A program made the position numbers and the translations under genes. Under the pieces are notes generated by a model. That model was not told the origin of the DNA, did no database searches, and worked only from the letters and a program-made list of their open reading frames with translations. Below, in pieces: positions 1-6,955 of a DNA stretch of 12,660 nucleotides. The stretch is from an uncultured Porphyromonadaceae bacterium (GTDB taxonomy: Bacteria; Bacteroidota; Bacteroidia; Bacteroidales; Muribaculaceae). The stretch is from contig USNC01000014.1 in the NCBI GenBank assembly GCA_900555915.1, positions 1 through 12,660 on the forward strand. Direction: 5' to 3'. Position 1 is the stretch's first letter, and each line of letters begins with the position of its first letter.

Positions 1-147
1 GCCCTGAAAGAGAAGGCAGGTGAATATGCCGACCAGGCGAAAGACAAAGCGTCGGGCTTTTTCGACAAAGTGAAGGAAAAGACCGCCGACATCCTCCATG
101 CCGGCGCCGACAAGGTGTCGGACCTCGCCGACAAAATCGACAAATAA
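1..147 (+). CDS. C-terminal fragment of a helical, YtxH-like/LEA-like protein
   Basis: This is an open frame entering from the left edge, 48 codons ending in TAA at 145-147; the start lies outside the window. The visible part is rich in Ala, Lys and Asp, with no proline or cysteine. It has a repeating amphipathic pattern (EYADQAKDKASGFFDKVKEK, then DKVSDLADKIDK) that predicts one or two long amphipathic helices. Such tails are common in small YtxH-like or LEA/apolipoprotein-like proteins of Bacteroidetes, often tied to the envelope or to stress, but this assignment rests on composition only. Codon use is C/G-ending like the frd genes, which supports it being real. A 13-nt-loop hairpin starts directly after the stop. 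The function is unknown. Confidence 0.6.
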   Translation, partial: ALKEKAGEYADQAKDKASGFFDKVKEKTADILHAGADKVSDLADKIDK

Positions 148-176
148 TTCAAGTTTCGCTTGGCGCTCAACTTGAA
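148..176 (+). terminator. Hairpin just after the first gene, possible weak terminator
   Basis: An 8-bp perfect inverted repeat, TTCAAGTT (148-155) and AACTTGAA (169-176), with a 13-base loop, begins immediately after the stop codon at 145-147. No real T-run follows (only GGCTTTAGG), so it may be a weak terminator or an mRNA 3'-end stabiliser rather than a strong intrinsic terminator. Confidence 0.35.
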
Positions 177-275
177 GGCTTTAGGCTATAAGGTTAGTTT
201 AACGGGGATTAATCTGCGAGTTTAGTTTTGGGGCGTGGTGACCCTCCGAGGCACAAGGATGATTGAGTATGGGAT

Positions 276-351
276 ACCCCGGGCTGCGACTTCATGCCTT
301 CGGCCCTTGCCTTGCCCGGGGTTAGGCAATGGAACGCCCCGCCGGGGCGTT
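276..351. repeat. Paired G/C-rich inverted repeats (REP-like)
   Basis: Two inverted repeats lie side by side. The first is ACCCCGGGC (276-284) with GCCCGGGGT (314-322), enclosing a 29-base loop. The second is AACGCCCC (333-340) with GGGGCGTT (344-351), with a 3-base loop. A run of nine G follows at 358-366. The very G/C-rich structure sits in an otherwise A/T-rich intergenic region, as expected of a REP/BIME-like dispersed element or part of a structured RNA. No second copy is present in this window, so repetitiveness cannot be shown here. Confidence 0.35.
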
Positions 352-415
352 GCTATCGGGGGGGGGATCAGTGAGTTTTCCCTCGTTGAGTTTTGTAAAT
401 AGTTGAAGCATGGTC

Positions 416-458
416 GGAGTGTTCCGCTACAGTAGTGGCGGAGCACTCCCCTATTTTT
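416..458 (+). terminator. Strong intrinsic terminator-like hairpin
   Basis: The arms at 416-430 and 435-449 form a 15-bp stem with two G-U pairs and a 4-base loop (AGTA). CCTATTTTTG follows, giving a T-run at 454-458 on the plus strand only. It lies about 270 bases past the first gene's stop, so it more likely ends an unannotated transcript or insulates the frd promoter at 528. Confidence 0.6.
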
Positions 459-527
459 GCAAGGCCATTGCTTCCGCCAGACAGCGGGAGGTGAATATTA
501 TAAATTTCACAATTTTTACGATTTTCC

Positions 528-558
528 TTTGATATATCCTTAATTTATTCTAATTTTG
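528..558 (+). promoter_or_regulatory. Consensus Bacteroidetes promoter of the frdCAB operon
   Basis: TTTG (528-531), exactly 19 bases, then TAATTTTG (551-558) is a full match to the known Bacteroides sigma-ABfr promoter (-33 TTTG, -7 TAnnTTTG). Transcription should start near 563-565, giving an A/T-rich leader of about 80 bases before the ATG at 644. The leader has no clear Shine-Dalgarno sequence and no obvious stable structure, which is usual for highly expressed genes in this group. Confidence 0.8.
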
Positions 559-643
559 CATAATGTATGCCTTAACGGCTTCATATCCACCGTAGACAAA
601 CAATATCAACAATCAAAACAATAACCTAAATTACAAAAACGTT

Positions 644-1621
644 ATGTGGTTAACATGCTCATCAGTAGGACGTAAGTTCATCATGGCCTTAACCGGCGCA
701 TGTCTCGTCCTCTTTTTAACATTCCACTGCGTGATGAATGCCGTATGCATCGTATGGCCCGAGGCTTACAATGAGATCTGTCTCTTCCTCGGCGCCAACT
801 GGTATGCGCTCATCGCATCAGTGGGGCTGGCAGCGCTCTTCATCGTGCATATCTGCTACGCCCTGTGGCTAACCCTTCAGAACCGCAAGGCCCGCGGCGA
901 TGTGCGCTACGCCATCGAGCACCGTCCGGCCTCAGTGGAATGGAGTTCGAAAAACATGCTCGTTCTGGGCATCGTGGTTCTCGCATTCCTCGTGGTGCAC
1001 CTGATCCAGTTCTGGGCCAAGATGCAGCTCGCCGAGATCACAGGCCATGAAGGCGCGATCCCCCCGGCAGCGGGCACCCTCTTCATCCAGGAAGCGTTCG
1101 CACAGTGGTGGACCATCGTAGTGTATCTGATAGCATTCATCGCCCTCTGGTTTCACCTTCAGCACGGATTCTGGTCGATGTTCCAGTCGGTGGGCTGGGA
1201 CAACACAGCATGGATCCCCCGCCTGAAGAAGATCGGCAACTGCTGGGTATCGATCGTGATCGTACTTTTCGTAGCCCAGGCGGTAGTGTTCGGCATCAAG
1301 GCACATGAAGGCTACTACAAGAGCAATCCCGAACTCCGCACCCAATACAAGTCGATGCTGGCTCCGCTGTTTGAAGACAGCTTCGGCCCCGACGCAGCCC
1401 AGGCAGTGGCAGTAGGCCCCTACGAGCAGATCTCCGCGCAGCTGCGCCAGATGGCCGAAAACTTCGACTCCGAGCAGGCCAAGATCTACAACGCCAACAA
1501 TCCGAAGTTCGAGCCCCAGCTCGAGGCCCTCAAGGCATCAGTGGCCCTCTTCGACTATCTTGAGGAAGGCGACGCAGCCGAGGCCGCACAGGAACCCTCA
1601 ATGACGAATCAACCTCAATAA
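644..1621 (+). CDS. frdC: Succinate dehydrogenase/fumarate reductase cytochrome b subunit (SdhC/FrdC)
   Basis: This is the membrane anchor of the di-heme (type B) succinate:quinone oxidoreductase. It binds two b hemes and the quinone (menaquinone expected) and anchors FrdA and FrdB. The 325-residue product has five likely membrane helices at about 14-34, 53-77, 104-124, 155-177 and 200-219. Candidate heme-ligand histidines are H28 (TFHCVMN), H69 (VHICYALW), H119 (VVHLIQFW) and H171 or H174 (WFHLQHGFW), matching the four-His pattern of the Wolinella FrdC family. The helix core ends near residue 220, where most Bacteroidetes homologues end soon after. Here about 105 hydrophilic residues follow, ending in an Ala/Glu-rich stretch. 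ATG 644 is preferred because the N-terminal [13 protein letters not shown] is a conserved family start. frdA begins 11 bases after the stop. Confidence 0.93.
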   Translation: MWLTCSSVGRKFIMALTGACLVLFLTFHCVMNAVCIVWPEAYNEICLFLGANWYALIASVGLAALFIVHICYALWLTLQNRKARGDVRYAIEHRPASVEWSSKNMLVLGIVVLAFLVVHLIQFWAKMQLAEITGHEGAIPPAAGTLFIQEAFAQWWTIVVYLIAFIALWFHLQHGFWSMFQSVGWDNTAWIPRLKKIGNCWVSIVIVLFVAQAVVFGIKAHEGYYKSNPELRTQYKSMLAPLFEDSFGPDAAQAVAVGPYEQISAQLRQMAENFDSEQAKIYNANNPKFEPQLEALKASVALFDYLEEGDAAEAAQEPSMTNQPQ

Positions 1622-1632
1622 CTCCAGGCGAT

Positions 1633-3651
1633 ATGGCAACAGAAAATGTAAAAATCATGAACGCCGCGGATTCGAAGATCCCGGAAGGTCCTATCGCTGA
1701 GAAATGGACCAACTACAAGGCTCACCAGAAACTGGTGAACCCCGCCAACAAGCGTAAACTCGACATCATCGTGGTGGGCACGGGCCTCGCAGGGGCCTCG
1801 GCAGCCTCCACTCTGGCAGAGATGGGCTTCAACGTGCTCAACTTCTGCATCCAGGACTCCCCCCGCCGCGCGCACTCGATCGCCGCACAGGGCGGTATCA
1901 ACGCAGCGAAAAACTATCAGAACGACGGCGACTCAGTGTATCGCCTCTTCTACGACACAGTGAAGGGCGGCGACTACCGCGCCCGCGAGGCCAACGTGTA
2001 CCGCCTCGCTGAAGTCTCCAACAATATCATCGACCAGTGCGTGGCACAGGGTGTGCCATTCGCACGCGAATACGGCGGCCTTCTTGCCAACCGCTCCTTC
2101 GGCGGCGCACAGGTGAGCCGTACGTTCTACGCCAAGGGCCAGACCGGCCAGCAGCTCCTTCTGGGCGCCTACAGCTCGCTCAACCGCCAGATCCACCTCG
2201 GCAAGGTGAAGAGCTACAACCGCTACGAGATGCACGACGTGGTGCTCGTAAAGGACAAGGACGGAGTGGAACGCGCACGCGGCATCATCGCCAAGAACCT
2301 GGTGACAGGAGAGTTCGAGCGCTTCGCGGCACACGCCGTGGTGATCGCCACCGGCGGCTACGGCAACACCTACTTCCTCTCGACCAACGCGATGGGCTGC
2401 AACTGCTCGGCAGCTATGGCCTGCTACCGCAAGGGCGCATACTTCGCCAACCCGGCCTATGTGCAGATCCACCCGACGTGCATCCCGGTGCACGGCGACA
2501 AGCAGTCGAAACTGACCCTTATGTCGGAATCGCTCCGCAACGACGGCCGCATCTGGGTGCCGAAAGACATCGAGGACGCCAAGCGACTGCAGCGCGGCGA
2601 GATCAAGGGCAGCGACATCCCTGAGGAAAGACGCGACTACTATCTGGAACGCCGCTATCCGGCATTCGGCAACCTGGTGCCGCGCGACGTGGCATCACGC
2701 GCCGCGAAGGAACGCTGCGACAAGGGCTACGGCGTCAACAACACCGGCCTTGCCGTCTTCCTCGACTTCGCGGAAGCCATCAACCGCCTCGGCATCGACG
2801 TGGTGCGCCAGCGCTACGGCAACCTCTTCGACATGTATGAGGAGATCACCGACGTGAACCCCGGCGAACTCGCCGCCGAACACGACGGAGTGAAATACTA
2901 CAACCCGATGATGATCTTCCCGGCCATCCACTACACCATGGGCGGCATCTGGGTGGACTATGAGCTCCAGACTTCAGTGAAGGGCCTCTTCGCCATCGGC
3001 GAGTGCAACTTCTCCGACCACGGCGCGAACCGCCTCGGCGCCTCGGCTCTGATGCAGGGTCTGGCCGACGGCTACTTCGTGCTCCCCTACACCATCCAGA
3101 ACTATCTGAGCGACCAGATCACAGTGCCCCACTTCTCGACCGACCTCCCCGAATTTGACGAGGCCGAGAAGAACTGCCGCGAGGCTCAGGAGAAACTGAT
3201 GGGCATCCATGGCAAGCGCTCCGTAGACTCGATCCATAAGGAACTGGGCCACATCATGTGGGAATACGTAGGCATGGGCCGGACAGCCGAAGGCCTCAAG
3301 ACCGCGCTCGCCAAACTCAAGGACCTGCGCAAGGCATTCGAGACCGACCTCTTCATCCCCGGCGACAAGGAAGGCATGAACGTGGAGCTCGACAAGGCAT
3401 TCCGCCTCAACGACTTCATCACCATGGGCGAGCTGATCGCATACGACGCGCTCTCGCGCAACGAATCGTGCGGCGGCCACTTCCGCGAGGAATACCAGAC
3501 CGAGGAAGGGGAGGCAAAACGCGACGACGAGCACTACTTCTACGTGAGCTGCTGGGACTACCAGGGCAGCGACGACAAGGCTCCGGAGCAGATCATCGAG
3601 CCTCTGCACTACGAGGCCATCAAGGTTCAGACCCGCAACTACAAGTCATAA
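1633..3651 (+). CDS. frdA: Fumarate reductase/succinate dehydrogenase flavoprotein subunit (FrdA/SdhA)
   Basis: This catalytic subunit interconverts fumarate and succinate on the cytoplasmic side. In anaerobic Bacteroidales it normally works as fumarate reductase, the last step of succinate formation. The 672-residue, full-length protein shows the FAD dinucleotide fold GxGxxG at 49-54 (GTGLAG) and the covalent FAD histidine H81 in [10 protein letters not shown]. It also has substrate-site HPTCIP (280-285), the catalytic Arg in LVPRDVASR (R351), HYTMGG (433-438) and the C-terminal FAD segment ANRLGASAL (465-473). Codon choice is strongly biased to C/G-ending codons, as expected of a very highly expressed gene. 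ATG 1633 has an AGG upstream; M9 at 1657 is a possible alternative start. A cysteine cluster (C256, C258, C264) stands near the active-site loop. It lies 11 bases after frdC and 26 before frdB. Confidence 0.96.
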   Translation: MATENVKIMNAADSKIPEGPIAEKWTNYKAHQKLVNPANKRKLDIIVVGTGLAGASAASTLAEMGFNVLNFCIQDSPRRAHSIAAQGGINAAKNYQNDGDSVYRLFYDTVKGGDYRAREANVYRLAEVSNNIIDQCVAQGVPFAREYGGLLANRSFGGAQVSRTFYAKGQTGQQLLLGAYSSLNRQIHLGKVKSYNRYEMHDVVLVKDKDGVERARGIIAKNLVTGEFERFAAHAVVIATGGYGNTYFLSTNAMGCNCSAAMACYRKGAYFANPAYVQIHPTCIPVHGDKQSKLTLMSESLRNDGRIWVPKDIEDAKRLQRGEIKGSDIPEERRDYYLERRYPAFGNLVPRDVASRAAKERCDKGYGVNNTGLAVFLDFAEAINRLGIDVVRQRYGNLFDMYEEITDVNPGELAAEHDGVKYYNPMMIFPAIHYTMGGIWVDYELQTSVKGLFAIGECNFSDHGANRLGASALMQGLADGYFVLPYTIQNYLSDQITVPHFSTDLPEFDEAEKNCREAQEKLMGIHGKRSVDSIHKELGHIMWEYVGMGRTAEGLKTALAKLKDLRKAFETDLFIPGDKEGMNVELDKAFRLNDFITMGELIAYDALSRNESCGGHFREEYQTEEGEAKRDDEHYFYVSCWDYQGSDDKAPEQIIEPLHYEAIKVQTRNYKS

Positions 3652-3677
3652 ATCCTCATAAAAACTGAAATCAGACA

Positions 3678-4436
3678 ATGGAAGAAAATGTAATGAAAGT
3701 CAACCTCCGCGTTTGGCGTCAGGCTAATGCAAAGGCCAAAGGGGGATTTGTGACTTACGAGAATGTGGAGACCACTCCCGACACCTCCTTCCTCGAGACT
3801 CTCGACATCCTCAACGAGTCGCTCATCGAGGAGGGTCAGGAGCCCATCGTGTTCGACCACGACTGCCGCGAGGGAATCTGCGGCATGTGCTCGCTCTATA
3901 TCAACGGACACCCGCACGGCCCCGCCACAGGCGCGACCACCTGCCAGCTCTACATGCGGCGCTTCAAAGACGGCGAGACCATCACTGTGGAACCCTGGCG
4001 CTCGGCAGCCTTCCCCGTGATCAAGGACCTCATGGTAGACCGCAACGCGTTTGACAAAATCCAGCAGGCCGGCGGCTACGTCAGCTTCAACTGCGGCGGC
4101 GCCCAGGATGCCAACGACCTCCCGATCTCGAAGGTGAACGCCGACGAGGCGATGGACTCGGCAAGCTGCATCGGCTGCGGCGCGTGCGTGGCAGCCTGCA
4201 AGAACGGCTCGGCCATGCTCTTCGTGAGCGCGAAGGTGAGCCAGCTGGCACTTCTGCCTCAGGGCGCTGTGGAGAAAGACCGCCGCGTGCGCGCGATGGT
4301 GGCCAAGATGGACGAACTGGGCTTCGGCAACTGCACCAACACCGGTGCGTGCGCAGCCGAGTGCCCGAAAAACATCAAGCTCTACAACATCGGCCGCATG
4401 AACCGCCACTTCATCGCCGCCAAGTGCAAGGAATAA
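3678..4436 (+). CDS. frdB: Fumarate reductase/succinate dehydrogenase iron-sulfur subunit (FrdB/SdhB)
   Basis: This subunit is the electron wire between the FAD of FrdA and the hemes/quinone of FrdC. The 252-residue, full-length protein has all three cluster sites. The [2Fe-2S] ligands are C63, C68, C71 (CREGICGMC) and C89. The [4Fe-4S] ligands are C164, C167, C170 (CIGCGAC) and C229. The [3Fe-4S] ligands are C174, C219 and C225. The N-terminal half is a plant-type ferredoxin fold and the C-terminal half a helical ferredoxin domain. ATG 3678 gives the usual family length; an internal ATG at 3693 ([10 protein letters not shown]) is also possible and fits the start of the conserved region. It is the last gene of the operon, followed by a terminator 27 bases after the stop. 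Confidence 0.96.
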   Translation: MEENVMKVNLRVWRQANAKAKGGFVTYENVETTPDTSFLETLDILNESLIEEGQEPIVFDHDCREGICGMCSLYINGHPHGPATGATTCQLYMRRFKDGETITVEPWRSAAFPVIKDLMVDRNAFDKIQQAGGYVSFNCGGAQDANDLPISKVNADEAMDSASCIGCGACVAACKNGSAMLFVSAKVSQLALLPQGAVEKDRRVRAMVAKMDELGFGNCTNTGACAAECPKNIKLYNIGRMNRHFIAAKCKE

Positions 4437-4462
4437 CTTCCGCATCAGGAATAATACACGCG

Positions 4463-4500
4463 AAAGGCCTCCGGCTTCTGCCGGGGGCCTTTCTTCTCTA
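4463..4500 (+). terminator. Intrinsic terminator of frdCAB
   Basis: The arms AAAGGCCTCCGGC (4463-4475) and GCCGGGGGCCTTT (4480-4492) form a 13-bp stem with one G-T pair and a TTCT loop, followed by a pyrimidine/T-rich tail (CTTCTCTATCTC). Confidence 0.8.
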
Positions 4501-4573
4501 TCTCTATTGTATTTCCACCCCAATATTTAATATTTATTAACAATACAGACACTGCAACCTCACTAAAATTTAC

Positions 4574-4581
4574 TAAATTTG
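4574..4581 (+). promoter_or_regulatory. -7 element of the promoter for the secreted repeat protein
   Basis: TAAATTTG fits TAnnTTTG. The position of the -33 box holds only ACTG (4551-4554, 19 bases upstream), so the promoter is imperfect there. The predicted start near 4587 leaves a leader of about 44 bases ending AACAATTT before ATG 4631. Confidence 0.55.
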
Positions 4582-4630
4582 CAGATATAACGCTCCTCTG
4601 CAATTTCAAACCCACTAACAATAACAATTT

Positions 4631-6457
4631 ATGAGAAAATCTTTACTATTCGGAAGCGCGGCATCAATCCTCGCACTGAATGTGGCTGCCCAGAATCTGG
4701 AGCCCAAGCAGTATGACGAGTGCCTTGTGATGAGGACATCGCCCGACGGATTCCTGGGCATCAGCGACGACGAGCTCGGCACGGTCATCCTCGTAAACTA
4801 CAAGGAAGGGCGCATGGAGTATCTCGAACCGGAGATAGAGGAATTTCCCGACGGGACCCTGCGGTTTACCAAAGTGTATTCACGAGGCATGGGCAACTGC
4901 CTCAGCAACACCGGCATCGCCCTGGTAAGCACAACAGACGGACGCATTGACGGCTCCTACTGGGACAACGGAGAGATCAAGACAGTGAGCCGCCCCGGAG
5001 CCCCGACCGACCTTCTGATGCTCAACGGCGTCACCGCCGACGGAAGCCGCATCTGCGGCTCGGCCGGCACAGGAATGACAATGACCGACAATCTCGGCTG
5101 CATGGCCTATCCGGTGGTATGGACACGCGGCGCAGACGGAGAATACTCCGAATACACGATGCTTCCGGTGCCCGAATATGACTTCACCGGCCGCACGCCT
5201 CAGATGATCACCGCGATCAGCATCAGCGAAGACGGCAAGACCATCGGAGGCCAGGTGTGGGACTATTTCGGAATGGTGACCGAGCCTATAATCTTCACCG
5301 AGGATGAGAATGGCGAATGGAGCTACCGCCTGATAGAACCCGTATTCTACGGCCACGAATGGCCCGAGAATCCCGGAGAACCCCCTACAGAGCCTGAACC
5401 GACCGAATACATGTCGGAAGCGGGACTGAAGGCCTACAACGACGCCCTCAAAGCCTACGAGAGCGGCACCGCCTCCCTTCCGCAGCCGGATCCGCAGCAG
5501 TTCCTGTCGCCGGAAGGATACGCGGCATACATGGACGCATATGACGCCTGGGATCCCGCAGAATCTCCGTTCCCGCCAAATGCCACCGAATTCATGACCG
5601 ACGAGGAACTCGCGGCATACAATGCGGCGGTGGAATACTACTGGGAACACTACAACGACTACCCGATGCCCGAGAACTACATGACCAAGGAGGAATATGA
5701 CGCATATGCCGAAGCGGTCGACGCCTACAACGAGGCATTCATGCAGTGGTACATGAAATTCGAGGAATTCCAGTTTGAATACAGCGATTTCACCGAAAGC
5801 CTGCCGCAATTCGACAAAAACAACGTGTTCGTGTCGGGCAACGGCAGATATTACGCCACCACATCGGTGAAACACAACACACAGGCCACCCCCTACCGCT
5901 ACGACCTCAAAAAAGAAGGGGAGCCCAGCGTCTATGACAAGGATATCTACCTCACATACGTCAACGGCGACGGCGTCATGATGGGCGGAGCACCGCTCTT
6001 CGCATACAGCAGAACAGCGATGATCCTCGACACTGCATCCGACAAATTCATCAAAGTGTCTGACTATATCAAAGAGAAAAGCCTTGAACTGCACACATGG
6101 ATTGAGGACAACGATCCCACAGTCGGCACACCGTCAGGCGCACAGGACCTCAGCATAATCTGGGGCTGGACCCACGAGGACACGTATCTGACCAACATCC
6201 TGCCCATAGGGGAATACAGCGGCGTGTCGCGTCCGACAGCAGGCCAGGCGTTCGCAATGACAGCCGAGGCTGACGGCACACTGAACTTCACAGGCATGCC
6301 GACTGCAGTGACGATCAGCGATGTGAAGGGCGCCACAGTCTTCAGCGCCGAGAATCCCGGCCAGAGCGTGTCGCCGCGTCTCTCCAACGGCCTCTACATC
6401 GTGAAGGCAACAGGCGAAAACGGCGCAGTGATCGTCAGGAAGATCCTCGTACGCTAA
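4631..6457 (+). CDS. Secreted HAF-like repeat protein with tandem acidic-aromatic insert and T9SS-type C-terminal domain
   Basis: I do not recognise a named gene. The 608-residue product starts with a signal peptide (MRKSLLFGSAASILALNVAA, cleavage near residues 20-21). Residues 30-245 and 395-530 carry motifs of the HAF/propeller type, such as GVTADGSRICG (133-143) and AISISEDGKTIGG (195-207), followed by tryptophan segments. Between them, residues 259-380 form an acidic, Tyr/Ala-rich insert of four tandem units of about 30 residues. Residues 535-608 resemble a type A T9SS sorting domain: a beta-rich module with SNGLYIVKATGENG and a basic end, VRKILVR. That suggests export through the type IX system and surface attachment or release, but only from family resemblance. 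It is monocistronic, with its own promoter and terminator. Ligand and role are unknown. Confidence 0.8.
   Translation: MRKSLLFGSAASILALNVAAQNLEPKQYDECLVMRTSPDGFLGISDDELGTVILVNYKEGRMEYLEPEIEEFPDGTLRFTKVYSRGMGNCLSNTGIALVSTTDGRIDGSYWDNGEIKTVSRPGAPTDLLMLNGVTADGSRICGSAGTGMTMTDNLGCMAYPVVWTRGADGEYSEYTMLPVPEYDFTGRTPQMITAISISEDGKTIGGQVWDYFGMVTEPIIFTEDENGEWSYRLIEPVFYGHEWPENPGEPPTEPEPTEYMSEAGLKAYNDALKAYESGTASLPQPDPQQFLSPEGYAAYMDAYDAWDPAESPFPPNATEFMTDEELAAYNAAVEYYWEHYNDYPMPENYMTKEEYDAYAEAVDAYNEAFMQWYMKFEEFQFEYSDFTESLPQFDKNNVFVSGNGRYYATTSVKHNTQATPYRYDLKKEGEPSVYDKDIYLTYVNGDGVMMGGAPLFAYSRTAMILDTASDKFIKVSDYIKEKSLELHTWIEDNDPTVGTPSGAQDLSIIWGWTHEDTYLTNILPIGEYSGVSRPTAGQAFAMTAEADGTLNFTGMPTAVTISDVKGATVFSAENPGQSVSPRLSNGLYIVKATGENGAVIVRKILVR
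5405..5731 (+). repeat. Four tandem ~30-residue coding repeats
   Basis: Within the secreted protein, four units start at residues 259, 290, 320 and 349: EYMSEAGLKAYNDALKAYE, QFLSPEGYAAYMDAYDAWD, EFMTDEELAAYNAAVEYYW and NYMTKEEYDAYAEAVDAYN. The shared pattern is [YF][ML][ST]xExxxAYxxAxx[AY][YW], with linkers rich in Pro, Asp and Glu. The spacing is 31, 30 and 29 residues. The protein pattern is clear although the DNA has diverged, so these are old repeats. Confidence 0.8.
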
Positions 6458-6491
6458 TCAGAATCTTCAGCCAGTCTGAAAAGAGACCCTC

Positions 6492-6542
6492 AACGGGCAG
6501 TCGGGCCACACGCGGCCGGATTGCCCGTTTCAATTTTTTTTT
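6492..6542 (+). terminator. Intrinsic terminator after the secreted repeat protein
   Basis: AACGGGCA (6492-6499) pairs with TGCCCGTT (6522-6529). The stem extends inward to GGCC/GGCC with one mismatch, and a long T-run follows at 6534-6542. Its right arm and T-run overlap the promoter of the next gene. Confidence 0.8.
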
Positions 6543-6551
6543 GTAATTTTG
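6520..6551 (+). promoter_or_regulatory. Promoter of the His-rich/TonB receptor unit, overlapping the terminator
   Basis: ATTG (6520-6523), 20 bases, then TAATTTTG (6544-6551) is a near-consensus Bacteroidetes promoter. Transcription would begin near 6556-6558, leaving almost no leader before the first possible start codons (GTG 6556, ATG 6565). Confidence 0.65.
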
Positions 6552-6564
6552 CGGCGTGAAAGGA

Positions 6565-6909
6565 ATGTCAAGCCGCATAGTGACCTCGTTCATACTGTGC
6601 CTGTTCGTCAACTTCGTATTGTCGAACAGCGTTTTCATGCACACCCATGTAGGCGCCGACGGCCACCGCATCACCCACTCACACCCTTACATGCCGTCGG
6701 GCCAGCATAGCCACCAGGCGGCCCAGTTCGACCAGATAGCCGGATTCAATGCCGCAGCCGCGGCATTCGACGTGCCGGCGGCTCCGGCCGCCGTGCCATA
6801 CCTCACGGCGACGGTCTGCACCGCGGGACTCACCGTCCTGCATGAGGCGACAGCCGGTGTCGCCTCCTGTGCCCTGCGCGGACCACCCGCATGTGGAAAT
6901 CTCTCCTGA
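6565..6909 (+). CDS. Small histidine-rich membrane or secreted protein next to a TonB receptor
   Basis: I recognise the type (short His-rich proteins ahead of TonB-dependent receptors in Bacteroidales) but know no gene name. From ATG 6565 it is 114 residues; GTG 6556 would add VKG but sits at the predicted transcription start. The N-terminus is a hydrophobic signal or anchor (about residues 4-22, VTSFILCLFVNFVL). It is followed by a cluster of seven His in 25 residues, in HTHVGADGHRITHSHP and the later HSH. The middle is Ala/Pro-rich. The C-terminus has two Cys and an RGPPA motif. The His cluster suggests binding of Zn, Cu, Ni or a similar metal at the envelope (inference). The receptor gene starts 46 bases later with no terminator between, so co-transcription is likely. 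Confidence 0.75.
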   Translation: MSSRIVTSFILCLFVNFVLSNSVFMHTHVGADGHRITHSHPYMPSGQHSHQAAQFDQIAGFNAAAAAFDVPAAPAAVPYLTATVCTAGLTVLHEATAGVASCALRGPPACGNLS

Positions 6910-6955
6910 GACAATCCACATCAATAAATCCACGCACAGCACATAAAACATATCT

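Larger units (their letters stand above)
223..458 (+). ncRNA. Candidate small RNA in the gene-free stretch
   Basis: The stretch 148-527 has no credible protein gene. Within it, TAGTTTTG (223-230) fits the Bacteroidetes -7 consensus TAnnTTTG, but there is no good -33 TTTG at the expected distance. About 220 bases downstream a strong hairpin with a T-run (416-458) looks like an intrinsic terminator. Between them are two further G/C-rich inverted repeats. A promoter-like box, internal structure and a terminator together could define a transcript from about 236 to 458. It matches no RNA family I can recognise (not tRNA, 4.5S, tmRNA or RNase P). The alternative is a dispersed intergenic repeat with no transcript. 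Confidence 0.25.

Noticed and set aside
222..446. Minus-strand 74-codon frame in the left intergenic region
   Set aside because: It runs through the inverted repeats and the terminator hairpin, and its composition (Pro/Arg/Gly) reflects those repeats; more likely repeat or RNA than protein.
333..458. Hairpins considered as a CRISPR array, attachment site or riboswitch
   Set aside because: There is no regular repeat-spacer pattern, no integrase or tRNA nearby, and no resemblance to a riboswitch I know.
4880..6094. Minus-strand open frame of 404 codons
   Set aside because: Antisense shadow of the secreted repeat protein; no signal, motif or promoter supports it.
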